Assembly (NCBI GenBank): GCA_902776285.1
Contig: CACYPK010000006.1
Location: 1 to 64,000, forward strand
Reading direction: 5' to 3'
Length of the DNA: 64,000 nt
Source of the DNA: an uncultured Eubacteriales bacterium
Lineage (GTDB): Bacteria; Bacillota; Clostridia; Peptostreptococcales; Anaerovoracaceae
This document shows, piece after piece, positions 1-9,086 of the stretch. Each line of letters starts with the position of its first letter. Within the stretch, counting starts at the first letter, position 1. Below the pieces are notes generated by a model. It saw only the letters and a list, made by a program, of their open reading frames with translations. It ran no database searches and was not told where the DNA came from. Both the position numbers and the translations under genes were made by a program.

Positions 1-762
1 CTTGCCTTCTACCTCAGCGCCGATCGGCATGCCGAAGCATTCGCCGAGTCCGACTCTGACTGAAGGAGCAGCCTGAACGACTACTGTCTTCGAAGGATCC
101 GCGAGAGCAGCCTTGACAGCCTGTGTAGCATCCTGCTCATGCAGAGCGCCTACAGGGCAGGCTACGATGCACTGTCCGCAGTTTACGCAGCTTGTCTCAG
201 CGAGAGGAAGCTCGAACGCGCTTCCGATATGTGTCGCGAAACCTCTGTCGTTGGCGCCGATAACGCCGATGCTCTGATACTTTTCGCAGGCAGCAGTACA
301 TCTTCTGCAGAGGATGCACTTGTTGTTGTCTCTTACGATCGAAGCAGAAGAAGCATCGATAGCGAATTCGTTCTTAATGCCTTCGTAGTAGTCAGTCTTC
401 TCTACGCCGTAGCGCTTGCAGAGAGCCTGAAGTTCACAGTCTGTGGATCTTACGCAGCCGAGGCAGTCCTGATCGTGATCGGACAGGATCAGCTGGAGAG
501 TCTTACGTCTGTAATCCTTGATCTTTTCTGTATTGGTATAAGCTACCATCCCATCAGTGCAAGGATATACGCATGCTGCGACGAGAGCTCTCGCTCCGAC
601 TACTTCGCATACGCAGATCCTGCAGGCACCGATCTCATTGATGTCTCTGAGATAGCACAGTGTAGGGATGTCTATGCCGGCCTTATGCGCCGCATCCAGT
701 AAGGTGGAACCTTCCGGAACAGTTACGGTAATGTTATCAACCGTTACTTTTATATCTGCCAT
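1..762 (-). CDS. hydA: [FeFe] hydrogenase catalytic subunit, N-terminal part (runs off left edge)
   Basis: The reading frame starts at 762 (ATG, with a GGGGAGGTG ribosome site) and stays open to base 1, so the C-terminal catalytic half is outside the window. Translation gives an N-terminal [2Fe-2S] ferredoxin domain (cysteines near residues 36, 47, 50 and 63), then the His-Cys [4Fe-4S] motif HDQDCLGC, then two CxxCxxC...CP ferredoxin motifs (CILCRRC and CVNCGQC). The H-cluster domain begins with a PSVRVGLGE-like stretch. This order is that of HydA/HndD of NADH-dependent, probably electron-bifurcating hydrogenases. It lies 15 bp after hydB in the same operon. Evolution of H2 from NADH plus reduced ferredoxin is inferred from the family. 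The H-cluster cysteines cannot be checked here. Confidence 0.93.
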   Translation of the reverse strand, partial: MADIKVTVDNITVTVPEGSTLLDAAHKAGIDIPTLCYLRDINEIGACRICVCEVVGARALVAACVYPCTDGMVAYTNTEKIKDYRRKTLQLILSDHDQDCLGCVRSTDCELQALCKRYGVEKTDYYEGIKNEFAIDASSASIVRDNNKCILCRRCTAACEKYQSIGVIGANDRGFATHIGSAFELPLAETSCVNCGQCIVACPVGALHEQDATQAVKAALADPSKTVVVQAAPSVRVGLGECFGMPIGAEVEGK

Positions 763-777
763 TGTGTTCACCTCCCC

Positions 778-2655
778 TTACTTTCTGCTTATTGCACCGA
801 ATGCGCAGTTCTCCATGCAGGCACCGCACTTGATGCACTTAGCCGGATCAATAACGTGTGGCTGCTTGACAGCGCCGCTGATAGCGCCGACCGGGCAGTT
901 GCGGGCGCACTTTGTGCAGCCCTTGCACTTCTCAGGATCGATCACATAGTTGAGGAGAGCCTTGCAGACGCCTGCCGGACATCTCTTGTCAATGATATGT
1001 GCTTCATACTCATCTCTGAAGTGCTCTATTGTAGAGAGAATCGGGTTAGGTGCTGTCTGACCGAGTCCGCAGAGAGCGTTCGCCTGGATGTAGTGAGCGA
1101 GTTCATCGAGTTTATCGAGGTCTTCGATCTCACCTCTGCCTGCCGAGATCTTCTCGAGGATCTCAAGCATGCGCTTTGTTCCGATACGGCAAGGTGTGCA
1201 CTTACCGCAGGACTCACTTACTGTGAATCCGAGGTAGAACTTAGCGATGTCGACCATGCAGTTGTCCTCGTCGAGTACGATCATTCCGCCGGATCCCATC
1301 ATGGAGCCGATAGCCTTGAGTGACTCGTAATCGATAGGTACGTCATATGACTTGGCAGGGATGCATCCGCCGGAAGGTCCGCCTGTCTGAGCAGCCTTGA
1401 ACTTCTTTCCGTTCGGAACTCCGCCGCCGATCTCTTCTACTACCTGTCTCAGTGTAGCTCCCATAGGAACTTCTACGAGACCTGTGTTGTTGACCTTGCC
1501 GCCGAGAGCAAATACTTTTGTTCCCTTCGATGTCTCTGTGCCGTACTGGTTGAACCAGCTCGCGCCGTTGAGGATGATCTGAGGGATGTTTGCGTAAGTC
1601 TCAACGTTGTTGAGTACTGTAGGCTGAGCGAACAGACCCTTTACCGCAGGGAACGGCGGACGAGGACGAGGCTCACCTCTGTTGCCCTCGATGGAGGTCA
1701 TCAGAGCTGTTTCTTCGCCGCATACGAACGCGCCTGCTCCGAGTCTGAGGTCTACGTCGAAGTCAAATCCCGAGCCGAAGATGTTCTTTCCGAGCACGCC
1801 GTAATCTCTGGCCTGATCGAGAGCGATCTTCAGTCTGTCGACTGCGATAGGATATTCAGCTCTTACGTAGATGTAGCCCTGATTAGCGCCGATAGCGTAG
1901 CCGGCGATAGCCATGGCTTCGAGTATTGAATGAGGGTCACCCTCGAGGATGGATCTGTCCATGAATGCGCCCGGGTCGCCTTCGTCGGCGTTGCAGGCAA
2001 CGAACTTCTGAACTTTTCCTCTGTTAGCGGACGCGAACATCCACTTCTTACCGGTCGGGAATCCGCCGCCTCCACGGCCTCTGAGTCCCGAATCGACTAC
2101 TTCCTTGATGACGTCATCCGGAGTCATCTCATTGAGTGCCTTAGCAAGAGCCAGATAGCCGTCTCTCGCGATATACTCGTCGATGTCTTCAGGGTCGATC
2201 TTACCGCAGTTACGAAGAGCCATTCTCAGCTGGTCTTTGTAGAACGGTGAATCAACGTAGTGGATCTTCTCGCCGCTTGGAAGCTCTTCAACCATGAGAT
2301 ACTCATCAACAGGTGTTCCGCCGAGAATATGCTCACTGAAGATACGGTCTACCATATCAGGCTTTACTTCCTGATAGAAGACGTTTCCAGGGAAGACTAC
2401 CATGATAGGGCCCTTTGCGCAGAGTCCCTGACATCCTGTCTGGATGATCTGGATCTCATCCTTCTTGCCTGCAGCCTCGATCAGCTTATTGAGCTCGTCC
2501 ATTACCTCTACGCTGTGGTTGGACTGGCAACCGGTACCTCCGCATACGAGGACGTAGGTCTTGACGGCTTCTTCAGCTGTGTCAGGATTGAATCTGATGT
2601 TTACCTGACCGGCTTTTGCCGCTCTGATTTCTTGTAATTCTTGCAATGTTTTCAT
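778..2655 (-). CDS. hydB: NADH-dependent [FeFe] hydrogenase, NuoF-like flavin subunit
   Basis: 625 aa with the full HydB/HndC domain series. A thioredoxin-like [2Fe-2S] domain has Cys at about 38, 43, 75 and 79. A NuoF-type FMN/NADH module follows, with GRGGGGFPTG near 193-202 and a GAGAFVCGEETAL motif. Next is the NuoF [4Fe-4S] motif ESCGKCTPCRIGT. The C-terminus carries two ferredoxin [4Fe-4S] motifs (CKGCTKCARNCP and CIKCGACMENC). This subunit takes electrons from NADH and passes them towards HydA. It is 20 bp downstream of hydC and 15 bp upstream of hydA. The extra N- and C-terminal Fe-S domains separate it from complex I NuoF. Confidence 0.95.
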   Translation of the reverse strand: MKTLQELQEIRAAKAGQVNIRFNPDTAEEAVKTYVLVCGGTGCQSNHSVEVMDELNKLIEAAGKKDEIQIIQTGCQGLCAKGPIMVVFPGNVFYQEVKPDMVDRIFSEHILGGTPVDEYLMVEELPSGEKIHYVDSPFYKDQLRMALRNCGKIDPEDIDEYIARDGYLALAKALNEMTPDDVIKEVVDSGLRGRGGGGFPTGKKWMFASANRGKVQKFVACNADEGDPGAFMDRSILEGDPHSILEAMAIAGYAIGANQGYIYVRAEYPIAVDRLKIALDQARDYGVLGKNIFGSGFDFDVDLRLGAGAFVCGEETALMTSIEGNRGEPRPRPPFPAVKGLFAQPTVLNNVETYANIPQIILNGASWFNQYGTETSKGTKVFALGGKVNNTGLVEVPMGATLRQVVEEIGGGVPNGKKFKAAQTGGPSGGCIPAKSYDVPIDYESLKAIGSMMGSGGMIVLDEDNCMVDIAKFYLGFTVSESCGKCTPCRIGTKRMLEILEKISAGRGEIEDLDKLDELAHYIQANALCGLGQTAPNPILSTIEHFRDEYEAHIIDKRCPAGVCKALLNYVIDPEKCKGCTKCARNCPVGAISGAVKQPHVIDPAKCIKCGACMENCAFGAISRK

Positions 2656-2675
2656 GACTTGCCCTCCATTATGCG

Positions 2676-3164
2676 TTATTCGTATTTGGCAAGGATACCT
2701 TCAACTCTGTCAGGTGTCATCTTGCCATATACATCTCCGGCAACGATCATAACAGGTGCGAGTCCGCATGCTCCCACGCAGCGGCAGACCTCGAGCGAGA
2801 ACTTGCCGTCAGGGGTGCATTCGCCGTCTCCGATTCCGAGCTTGTTTTCGACCTCTTCGAGAACCTTGCCCGCGCCCTTTACGTAGCAAGCAGTACCAAG
2901 GCAAACTGCCACGATATACTTGCCCTTAGGCGACATCGAGAACTGCGCGTAGAAAGTAGCAACACCATAAATCTTCTCGATAGGAATGCCAGTCTCATCG
3001 GAAATGATCTTCTGTACCTGGTAAGGAAGATATCCGTAGATCTCCTGTGCCTCCTGCATGATAGGCATAAGGGCTCCCTTCATTCCTTTGTACTTCGCGA
3101 TCACCTCGAGCAGCTTAGCTTCCTGATCTTTAGTTCCCTTGAAAGGAACGCTGGATACTTTCAT
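2676..3164 (-). CDS. hydC: NADH-dependent [FeFe] hydrogenase, NuoE-like subunit
   Basis: 162 aa, the normal size for NuoE/HndA proteins. It has an N-terminal helical part and a C-terminal thioredoxin-fold [2Fe-2S] domain with four cysteines (CLGTAC and later CRCVGACG). It is the first gene of the hydrogenase operon, behind a strong promoter at 3260-3288. A clear AGGAGG ribosome site precedes ATG 3164. The family role is the peripheral electron-transfer subunit that works with the NuoF-like chain. Confidence 0.95.
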   Translation of the reverse strand: MKVSSVPFKGTKDQEAKLLEVIAKYKGMKGALMPIMQEAQEIYGYLPYQVQKIISDETGIPIEKIYGVATFYAQFSMSPKGKYIVAVCLGTACYVKGAGKVLEEVENKLGIGDGECTPDGKFSLEVCRCVGACGLAPVMIVAGDVYGKMTPDRVEGILAKYE

Positions 3165-3259
3165 GTGCTAGTGCCTCCTTAATCTCTCTTAATTCCTACA
3201 AACTTAATGGGAAATGCCTTGATTTTCAAGGTATTCAGGGCATATCCCACCTCGATATC

Positions 3260-3288
3260 ATTGTACATTATTCCGTATGAATGGGCAA
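3260..3288 (-). promoter_or_regulatory. Sigma-A promoter of the hydrogenase operon
   Basis: On the minus strand, TTGCCC (3283-3288) and TACAAT (3260-3265) are separated by exactly 17 bp. This leaves an mRNA leader of about 90 nt before hydC. I see no Rex-type operator around it. Confidence 0.7.
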
Positions 3289-3364
3289 CCGAAACTTTGT
3301 TAATAATTTATCGGAAACCGCTTTTTTGCTTTTCGTTTCGTCATGCTCATCATTCCCGGGTATG

Positions 3365-3373
3365 TGCTATAAT
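3365..3373 (+). promoter_or_regulatory. Extended -10 promoter for the LD-carboxypeptidase gene
   Basis: TGCTATAAT is a perfect extended -10 element, 41 bp before the start codon at 3414. No good -35 is present, which is usual for extended -10 promoters. Confidence 0.6.
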
Positions 3374-3413
3374 ACCCTAGTCAAATCACTATAAATGAAA
3401 GCGAGAAACTGCA

Positions 3414-4445
3414 ATGATCTACCCTGAATTCCCCAAAGAAGGCTCTGTTATAGGCATCTGCGCACCGAGCGCGGGAGTCGGCGGCAAGGTCGATTATTTC
3501 GATCTGTCAATCGAGACTCTTTGCGATTTTGGCTTTGATGTATATGAGACCGACAGCGTCAGAAATGAGGAATGCCCTTCCGCTCCGCCTAGCGTCAGAG
3601 GCGAAGAGTTCAATTCCCTCTTCGCTGACGATGACATCGCGATGGTAATGAGCGCGTCAGGCGGCGACTATAACATGGAAATGCTTCCGTACATCGATGA
3701 AGAACTCGTCCGCAGCCATCCCAAGTGGTTCGCGGGCTATTCCGACCCCACGGCTATCGAGCTGTATCTGACGACCGTACTTGATATAGCGACTATATAC
3801 GGCGTGAATGCCGGCGCATGGGACTGGAGACCGCTCCGCGAATTCCAGTACGATTCGCTTTCAGTGCTCAGGGGTGAGATCCCGGTACAGTATTCGTATG
3901 ATTTCTGGTGTTCGGACGGATTCAATGAAGAGACCGGCGAATATGAGATGGACGCCCCTGTCGAGTGGACGCTTCTCAGAGGAAGCTCGGATCCCGACGA
4001 CTATGACCTTCACGAAGAATACGAGCTTGATGTTACAGGCAGACTCATAGGAGGCTGCATAGACGTCATCAACTGGGCTTTCGGGACTCCGTATGAGGAT
4101 CTCAGGGGCTTTACGGAAAGATATAAGGAAGACGGTTTCATCTGGTTCTTTGACAACTTCATCCTTGACCCCATGACTCTCATGTATTCCATGGAAAGAC
4201 TGAAGCAGATGGGACTCTTCGAAAATGCCCGCGCCGTCATATTCGGCCGCACGTGCTTCCCGGGCGAGAATACGGACATCGATTACCTGGAGGAGCTCGA
4301 AAGAGTCTTCGGCAACATGGATCTTCCGGTCATATGGAACGCCGACATAGGCCATACAAAGCCGTCGTTCACGCTGATAAACGGCGCTGTCGGCCATCTG
4401 ACATTCGATGACGGAAACGCTTCACTCGAAATGGAATTGAAATAA
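3414..4445 (+). CDS. LD-carboxypeptidase family protein (peptidase S66, MccF-like)
   Basis: 343 aa, no signal peptide. The family nucleophile Ser is in GYSDPT (near residue 107) and the catalytic His is in IGHTKPS near the C-terminus. Where other members carry the catalytic Glu (hydrophobic run followed by LE), this protein reads FIWFFDNF, so Asp seems to replace Glu. Members cut the L,D bond of tripeptide-tetrapeptide muropeptides in the cytoplasm or inactivate microcin C-like compounds. The gene stands alone, with its own promoter upstream and a bidirectional terminator downstream. The substrate is not known. Confidence 0.8.
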   Translation: MIYPEFPKEGSVIGICAPSAGVGGKVDYFDLSIETLCDFGFDVYETDSVRNEECPSAPPSVRGEEFNSLFADDDIAMVMSASGGDYNMEMLPYIDEELVRSHPKWFAGYSDPTAIELYLTTVLDIATIYGVNAGAWDWRPLREFQYDSLSVLRGEIPVQYSYDFWCSDGFNEETGEYEMDAPVEWTLLRGSSDPDDYDLHEEYELDVTGRLIGGCIDVINWAFGTPYEDLRGFTERYKEDGFIWFFDNFILDPMTLMYSMERLKQMGLFENARAVIFGRTCFPGENTDIDYLEELERVFGNMDLPVIWNADIGHTKPSFTLINGAVGHLTFDDGNASLEMELK

Positions 4446-4450
4446 AAAGA

Positions 4451-4486
4451 GCGCGATGTATATAACACTTATACATCGCGCTTTTT
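4451..4486. terminator. Bidirectional intrinsic terminator
   Basis: An 11-bp perfect stem (4451-4461 with 4471-4481) has A-runs on the left and T-runs on the right. It serves the LD-carboxypeptidase gene (+) and the convergent pepP (-). Confidence 0.85.
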
Positions 4487-4502
4487 GAATGTGTTGCTTA
4501 TC

Positions 4503-6287
4503 CTATAAAGGCGCTGTCTCCTCTGCCAGCCATGCGGCCGTCTCTTCATCTAGCTGAGGTGTGAGAGTTTCTCTCACCCAATCGTGGTAATAATCGACAT
4601 ATCCGATCTCTTCATCCGTGAGGAGGTCTTTGTTTATCGCCTTTCTTTCGTACGGAACGCATGTCAGCGGTTGGTTTACGATATTCCCTTCTCCGTCATC
4701 TGCGAAAACTACCAGGTTTTCTATCCTGATCCCGTACTCGCCCTCTATATACACGCCCGGTTCGTCGGACATTATCATGCCCGGACGCAGCGCGATAGGC
4801 ACTCTGTTCTTTTTAATGGTTATAGGGCCTTCGTGAACGCTCAGGACATGGCCTACGCCATGCGCTATGCCGTGATTGAAGTCCAATCCCACCGCGTTCA
4901 TAGGCGCGCGAGCAGCCCTGTCGATATCCGCGGGATCCGCATCCGGCACTATCCTGTACATTGCCATAGCGAGATGCGACTTGAGTACGTAAGTATAGTG
5001 ATCTTTCATCTGCTGAGTGAGAGGTCCGACCGCTATTGTCCTTGTGATATCAGTCGTTCCGGTCATGTACTGTCCGCCGGAATCTACCAGCAGAAAGCCC
5101 TCCGGCCTTACCTCGGCATCTGTCTCCGGCGTCGGAGAATAGTGGATAACGGCCCCGTTCGGTCCGTAACCGGCTATGGTCTCGAATGAGAGGTCAAAGC
5201 ACTCATCACAGCTGAGCCTGAGTTCCCTGAGTTTTTCAGATACGCTGAGTTCAGTCTTCGTTTCAGTTTCCGCTGTCTCCTTGAGCCACTTTATCAGTTT
5301 TGTGACCGCGGCTCCGTCCAGTATGTGTGCGCGGCGCATGCCCGCGATCTCCGTCTCGTTTTTTATCATCTTCATGAGAGCGACCGGAGTGAGCGCCTCA
5401 TGTGTCGCAGAATTCCCCGGAACGCTGTTATAAAGCGCGTAATTGCACGTTGCCGGGTCGAGCCACAGTTTGCTGCCCGACGGGATAGCCTCGACGTCCT
5501 TATATATACCGCCGTAAGGCTTTATTTTTACGTATGAGAGCCTTTCGGGCAGTCCTTCAGGCAGAGTGCCTTCCATCACGTAAAGGCACGCCTCGTCCAA
5601 TGTGACAAGCATGAAGGCAAAGAACACCGGCGTGTAGAGGACGTCTGAGGCGCGCATGTTGAGCAGCCACGCGCATTCCATCAGATCCGTGATGAGCAGA
5701 TGGCTCGCGCCCTGTTTTCTCATCTCTTCCCTGATCGCTTTGATCTTGTCGGCTGTATCAACACCCGCAAAACCAAGAGGCAATTCCCACGCCCTGCTCG
5801 GCTCTATCACCGGCCTGTCTTTCCAGACCGCGCCGCTAAGGTCCTTTTCCGTACTGAACGCGAACCTGCAGCCCGCCTCCTCCAGTTTTTTACTGAGAGA
5901 CACTGCGAATCCTGACGTGACCACCCTGCCGTCAAAGCCGATCACGAATTCCCTGCCTGGGTGCTTTTCATTATGTTCCGCGGCTTTGTCCTTAATGAAC
6001 TCCTCTATGGAAGGCACGCCTTCCTCGCCTATCTTCATGAGCTCTATTCCGCTGCCTTCAAGCTGCCTTCCGGCCTGCAGGAAGTATCTGCCGTCTGTCC
6101 AGAGCCATGCTCCGTCAGCGCTTACCAGCAGGTCGCCTGCCGAACCCGTAAAACCGCTCAAAAAAGCACGCGCTCTGAAGAACGCGTTAACGTATTCCGA
6201 ACCATGGAAGTCTCCGGACGGCACGTAATAAGCGTCCATGCCGTCCGAAGCCATTAGTTTTCTTAATTCGACTATTTCTTTTCTCAT
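4503..6287 (-). CDS. pepP: Xaa-Pro aminopeptidase (M24B family, long form)
   Basis: 594 aa, matching the long aminopeptidase P form with two creatinase-type N-terminal domains and a C-terminal pita-bread domain. All five metal ligands are visible: Asp in LLVDSGGQ, Asp in TTDITRT, His in GHGVGHVLSVHEGP, Glu in SDEPGVY and Glu in GIRIENL. It removes N-terminal residues before proline in cytoplasmic peptides. It is the last gene of the kup-galM-pgi-pepP run and shares a terminator with the convergent gene. Confidence 0.93.
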   Translation of the reverse strand: MRKEIVELRKLMASDGMDAYYVPSGDFHGSEYVNAFFRARAFLSGFTGSAGDLLVSADGAWLWTDGRYFLQAGRQLEGSGIELMKIGEEGVPSIEEFIKDKAAEHNEKHPGREFVIGFDGRVVTSGFAVSLSKKLEEAGCRFAFSTEKDLSGAVWKDRPVIEPSRAWELPLGFAGVDTADKIKAIREEMRKQGASHLLITDLMECAWLLNMRASDVLYTPVFFAFMLVTLDEACLYVMEGTLPEGLPERLSYVKIKPYGGIYKDVEAIPSGSKLWLDPATCNYALYNSVPGNSATHEALTPVALMKMIKNETEIAGMRRAHILDGAAVTKLIKWLKETAETETKTELSVSEKLRELRLSCDECFDLSFETIAGYGPNGAVIHYSPTPETDAEVRPEGFLLVDSGGQYMTGTTDITRTIAVGPLTQQMKDHYTYVLKSHLAMAMYRIVPDADPADIDRAARAPMNAVGLDFNHGIAHGVGHVLSVHEGPITIKKNRVPIALRPGMIMSDEPGVYIEGEYGIRIENLVVFADDGEGNIVNQPLTCVPYERKAINKDLLTDEEIGYVDYYHDWVRETLTPQLDEETAAWLAEETAPL

Positions 6288-6325
6288 TATCCTTTTGCTT
6301 TTCCGGTCTCCCGACCGGGGTCCTG

Positions 6326-7909
6326 TCAGATCTCAAACAGCGCGGCGTATTCAGCGAGCGCGCCTTCAGTCTCGTGCGCCAGTACCCTCTTGGCGAGCAC
6401 CTTGCCCAGCTGCACGCCCTCTTGATCGAAACTGTTGAGGTTCCAGAGGAATCCCTGGAACATGATCTTGTTCTCAAAGTGCGAAAGCAGAGCTCCGAGC
6501 GACTCAGGCGTCAGCTTCTCGCCTACGATGATGCTGGATGGTCTTCCGCCGTCAAAATGCTTGTTGAGGTTCTCGTCTTCCTTGCCGCATGCGAATGCCA
6601 CTATCTGGGCGACTACGTTGGCGCACAGTTTCTTCTGGCTGGTGCTGCCCTGGATGTCGACATCCGTGCCGAACTGGCTTTCCTTGAAGCCGATGAACTG
6701 CAGCGGGACTATGTCCTTGCCCTGATGCAGCAGCTGATAGAACGAGTGCTGGCCGTTTGTGCCCGGCTCTCCGAAGATAACAGGACCGGTCTTGTAATTT
6801 ACCGGCTCGCCGAAGCGGTTGACCGATTTACCGTTGGATTCCATGTCTGCCTGCTGCAGATGCGCCGGGAATCTCGCGAGCGCCTGGGCATACGGAAGTA
6901 CCGCTGTTGCCTGGTATCCGAGGATATTGCGCTCATACACTCCGATAAGAGCGTCCAGCATGGCCGCGTTCTGCATAGGATCGGCAAGCGCCGCCTTCTT
7001 GTCAGCTTCTGCCGCGCCGGCAAGGAAACGCTCAAAGATTTCCGGACCGAACGCAAGGGACAGTACCGCCCCTCCTACTGCTGAAGATGAGGAATACCTG
7101 CCTCCAATGTGGTCGTCCATGAAGAACGCCGCGAGATAATCGCTGCTCTTAGCGAGTGGTGAAGTCTCACTTGTGACCGCGAGCATGTGCTTCGAAGGAT
7201 CGAGTCCCGCCTCCACAAGAGCGTTCTTTACGAAAGCCTCATTTGTCAGAGTCTCGAGAGTGGTGCCCGACTTTGATACAAGAATGAAAAGCGAATGGGC
7301 AACATCGATCGATTTCAGAACGTTTACGGCATCATCAGGGTCTACATTGCTGATGAACTTCGCGTCCATAAGAAGATGTCCGTTAGCGCGCGCCCAGTTC
7401 TCAAGCGCTATGTATATGGCGCGCGGTCCGAGGTCGCTTCCGCCGATACCTATCTGTACGACAGTCGTAAATTTCTCTCCATCGGCATTTGTGACCTTTC
7501 CGGAGTGGACCTTTGCCGCAAACTCTGCGATCTTGGCCTGCTCGCCTTTATAGAATTCCCTCTTGTTTGTTCCGTCCGCGATGACATCATCTCCAAGCTG
7601 TCCGCGTGTCAGATGATGGAGCACAAGGCGCTTCTCGCCCGTGTTTATCATCGAGCCGTTATACAGTTCCTTGAATTTACCGGCAAGATCGGATTCCTTC
7701 GCAAGATCCGCCAGCATGCCTAGTACCTCTTCATCGACCTGCTTTGACGCGTAGTTATAGGATAATCCGCATGCCATAGGCACTGAGTACTTTTTAACGC
7801 GTTCTCCGCCGGCTTCTCCGGCCAGGACCTTTCCGAGATCTACCCTGTGTCCTGACTCTTCAAGAGCCTTATACGCTTTAAGCGTGTCCAGATTTTTCCA
7901 TTCAGCCAT
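6326..7909 (-). CDS. pgi: Glucose-6-phosphate isomerase
   Basis: 527 aa. It has the typical SIS-fold signatures VQIGIGGSDLGPRA and FILVSKSGTTLET, and the C-terminal region NLNSFDQEGVQLGK that contains the family's active-site Lys. It interconverts glucose-6-phosphate and fructose-6-phosphate. A strong GGGAGGA ribosome site precedes ATG 7909. It sits 22 bp after galM, which fits sugar entry into glycolysis. Length is in the normal range of the larger (E. coli-like) class. Confidence 0.96.
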   Translation of the reverse strand: MAEWKNLDTLKAYKALEESGHRVDLGKVLAGEAGGERVKKYSVPMACGLSYNYASKQVDEEVLGMLADLAKESDLAGKFKELYNGSMINTGEKRLVLHHLTRGQLGDDVIADGTNKREFYKGEQAKIAEFAAKVHSGKVTNADGEKFTTVVQIGIGGSDLGPRAIYIALENWARANGHLLMDAKFISNVDPDDAVNVLKSIDVAHSLFILVSKSGTTLETLTNEAFVKNALVEAGLDPSKHMLAVTSETSPLAKSSDYLAAFFMDDHIGGRYSSSSAVGGAVLSLAFGPEIFERFLAGAAEADKKAALADPMQNAAMLDALIGVYERNILGYQATAVLPYAQALARFPAHLQQADMESNGKSVNRFGEPVNYKTGPVIFGEPGTNGQHSFYQLLHQGKDIVPLQFIGFKESQFGTDVDIQGSTSQKKLCANVVAQIVAFACGKEDENLNKHFDGGRPSSIIVGEKLTPESLGALLSHFENKIMFQGFLWNLNSFDQEGVQLGKVLAKRVLAHETEGALAEYAALFEI

Positions 7910-7931
7910 TTTGTTTCCTCCCGGTTTTACC

Positions 7932-9086
7932 CTATATCGTACTGAATTTGTATATCGTTACTGATGTGAATTCTTCGCCCGCCTTGAGTATGCAGGACCC
8001 TCGCACTGCCGGGTCGATGCTGTTCACGGCATCAGGTCTGAACTGCGTCTCGAAACATACCGCGCTTCGTTTTCCATATGTGACACCGTCCTTGCCCGGC
8101 TCATCGTCCATATTGTTTGCGGTATAGACCTGCATGTCGGGCATGTCTGTCATGACGTCCATCCTTATGCCGCTCTCACCCGAGTACATGGCCGCCGCCC
8201 TTCTGAGCGTGCGGTTTTCGGCATCGGATTCTCCGCCTGTAAGGACAAAGTCGTGATCATATCCGCCTCCACGTCTCAACTGCTCGTCATCCGCGTCGAT
8301 GTCGCGTCCGAGAGTCTTTTTTTCGCGGAAGTCAAATGCCGTTCCTTCAACCGGTTCCGGCTTTCCGTAAGGGATAAGGCCGGCGTCGACAGGCATGTAG
8401 TGATCTGCGTTTATCTTGACGACATGATCGAGGATGCTGCCGCTCTCATGTCCGTTCAGATTGAAGTAGCTGTGGTTGGTGAAGCTCACCGGTGTATCGG
8501 CATTGCAGACCGCCTTGTATTCGATCTTCAGTTCTCCGTTCCCCGGAAGAGAGTATGTCACTTCAAGGTGAAGGTCTCCCGGGAAGCCCTGGCTCCCGTC
8601 AGGATCGTCCAGAACGAAAGTGATCTTGTCGTCATGGAGCCCTCTCTTGCCTTGCATTGGATCCTTGTCGGATATGCTCTCCGACGCGAATGCAGACATG
8701 ATATCGTTTTTCTTGACACTGGTGAAACCAACCTTGACCCCGAAGATCCTGTTGTTATAGAAGTCTCTTCCTCCGTGAAGGCAGTTGCTGCCGTCATTTG
8801 CGGAAAGCTTATAAGCCTTTCCGTCAAGCTCGAAGCCCGCGCCGGCAATGCGGTTCGCAAAGCGGCCGACAGTCGCGCCGATGAATCCTCCGCCATTCTC
8901 GTATCCCGTGGCATCATCATGTCCGAGCACTACGTCGCGGTAAACGCCGTCTCTGTCTGCCACGGCAAGGCTGACAAGAGCAGCGCCGTAGTCGGTGACT
9001 GCGGCGCGCGTTCCATCCGGCGACTCGAGTATGTAGAGTCCGGCGGTCCTGCCGTCCTCAAGCTGTCCGAATCTCATGGATCTCAT
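7932..9086 (-). CDS. galM: Aldose 1-epimerase (mutarotase)
   Basis: 384 aa, GalM family. Visible motifs are GRFANRI near residue 75, the HGG motif (CLHGGRDFYNN), the catalytic-region TNHSYFNLNGH with its His, and the late Glu in FETQFRPDAVN. It equilibrates alpha and beta anomers of aldohexoses. The start ATG at 9086 overlaps the kup stop as TAATG, so translation is probably coupled. An in-frame ATG at 9077 is a less likely alternative, because the AAAGG ribosome site fits 9086. Confidence 0.93.
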   Translation of the reverse strand: MRSMRFGQLEDGRTAGLYILESPDGTRAAVTDYGAALVSLAVADRDGVYRDVVLGHDDATGYENGGGFIGATVGRFANRIAGAGFELDGKAYKLSANDGSNCLHGGRDFYNNRIFGVKVGFTSVKKNDIMSAFASESISDKDPMQGKRGLHDDKITFVLDDPDGSQGFPGDLHLEVTYSLPGNGELKIEYKAVCNADTPVSFTNHSYFNLNGHESGSILDHVVKINADHYMPVDAGLIPYGKPEPVEGTAFDFREKKTLGRDIDADDEQLRRGGGYDHDFVLTGGESDAENRTLRRAAAMYSGESGIRMDVMTDMPDMQVYTANNMDDEPGKDGVTYGKRSAVCFETQFRPDAVNSIDPAVRGSCILKAGEEFTSVTIYKFSTI

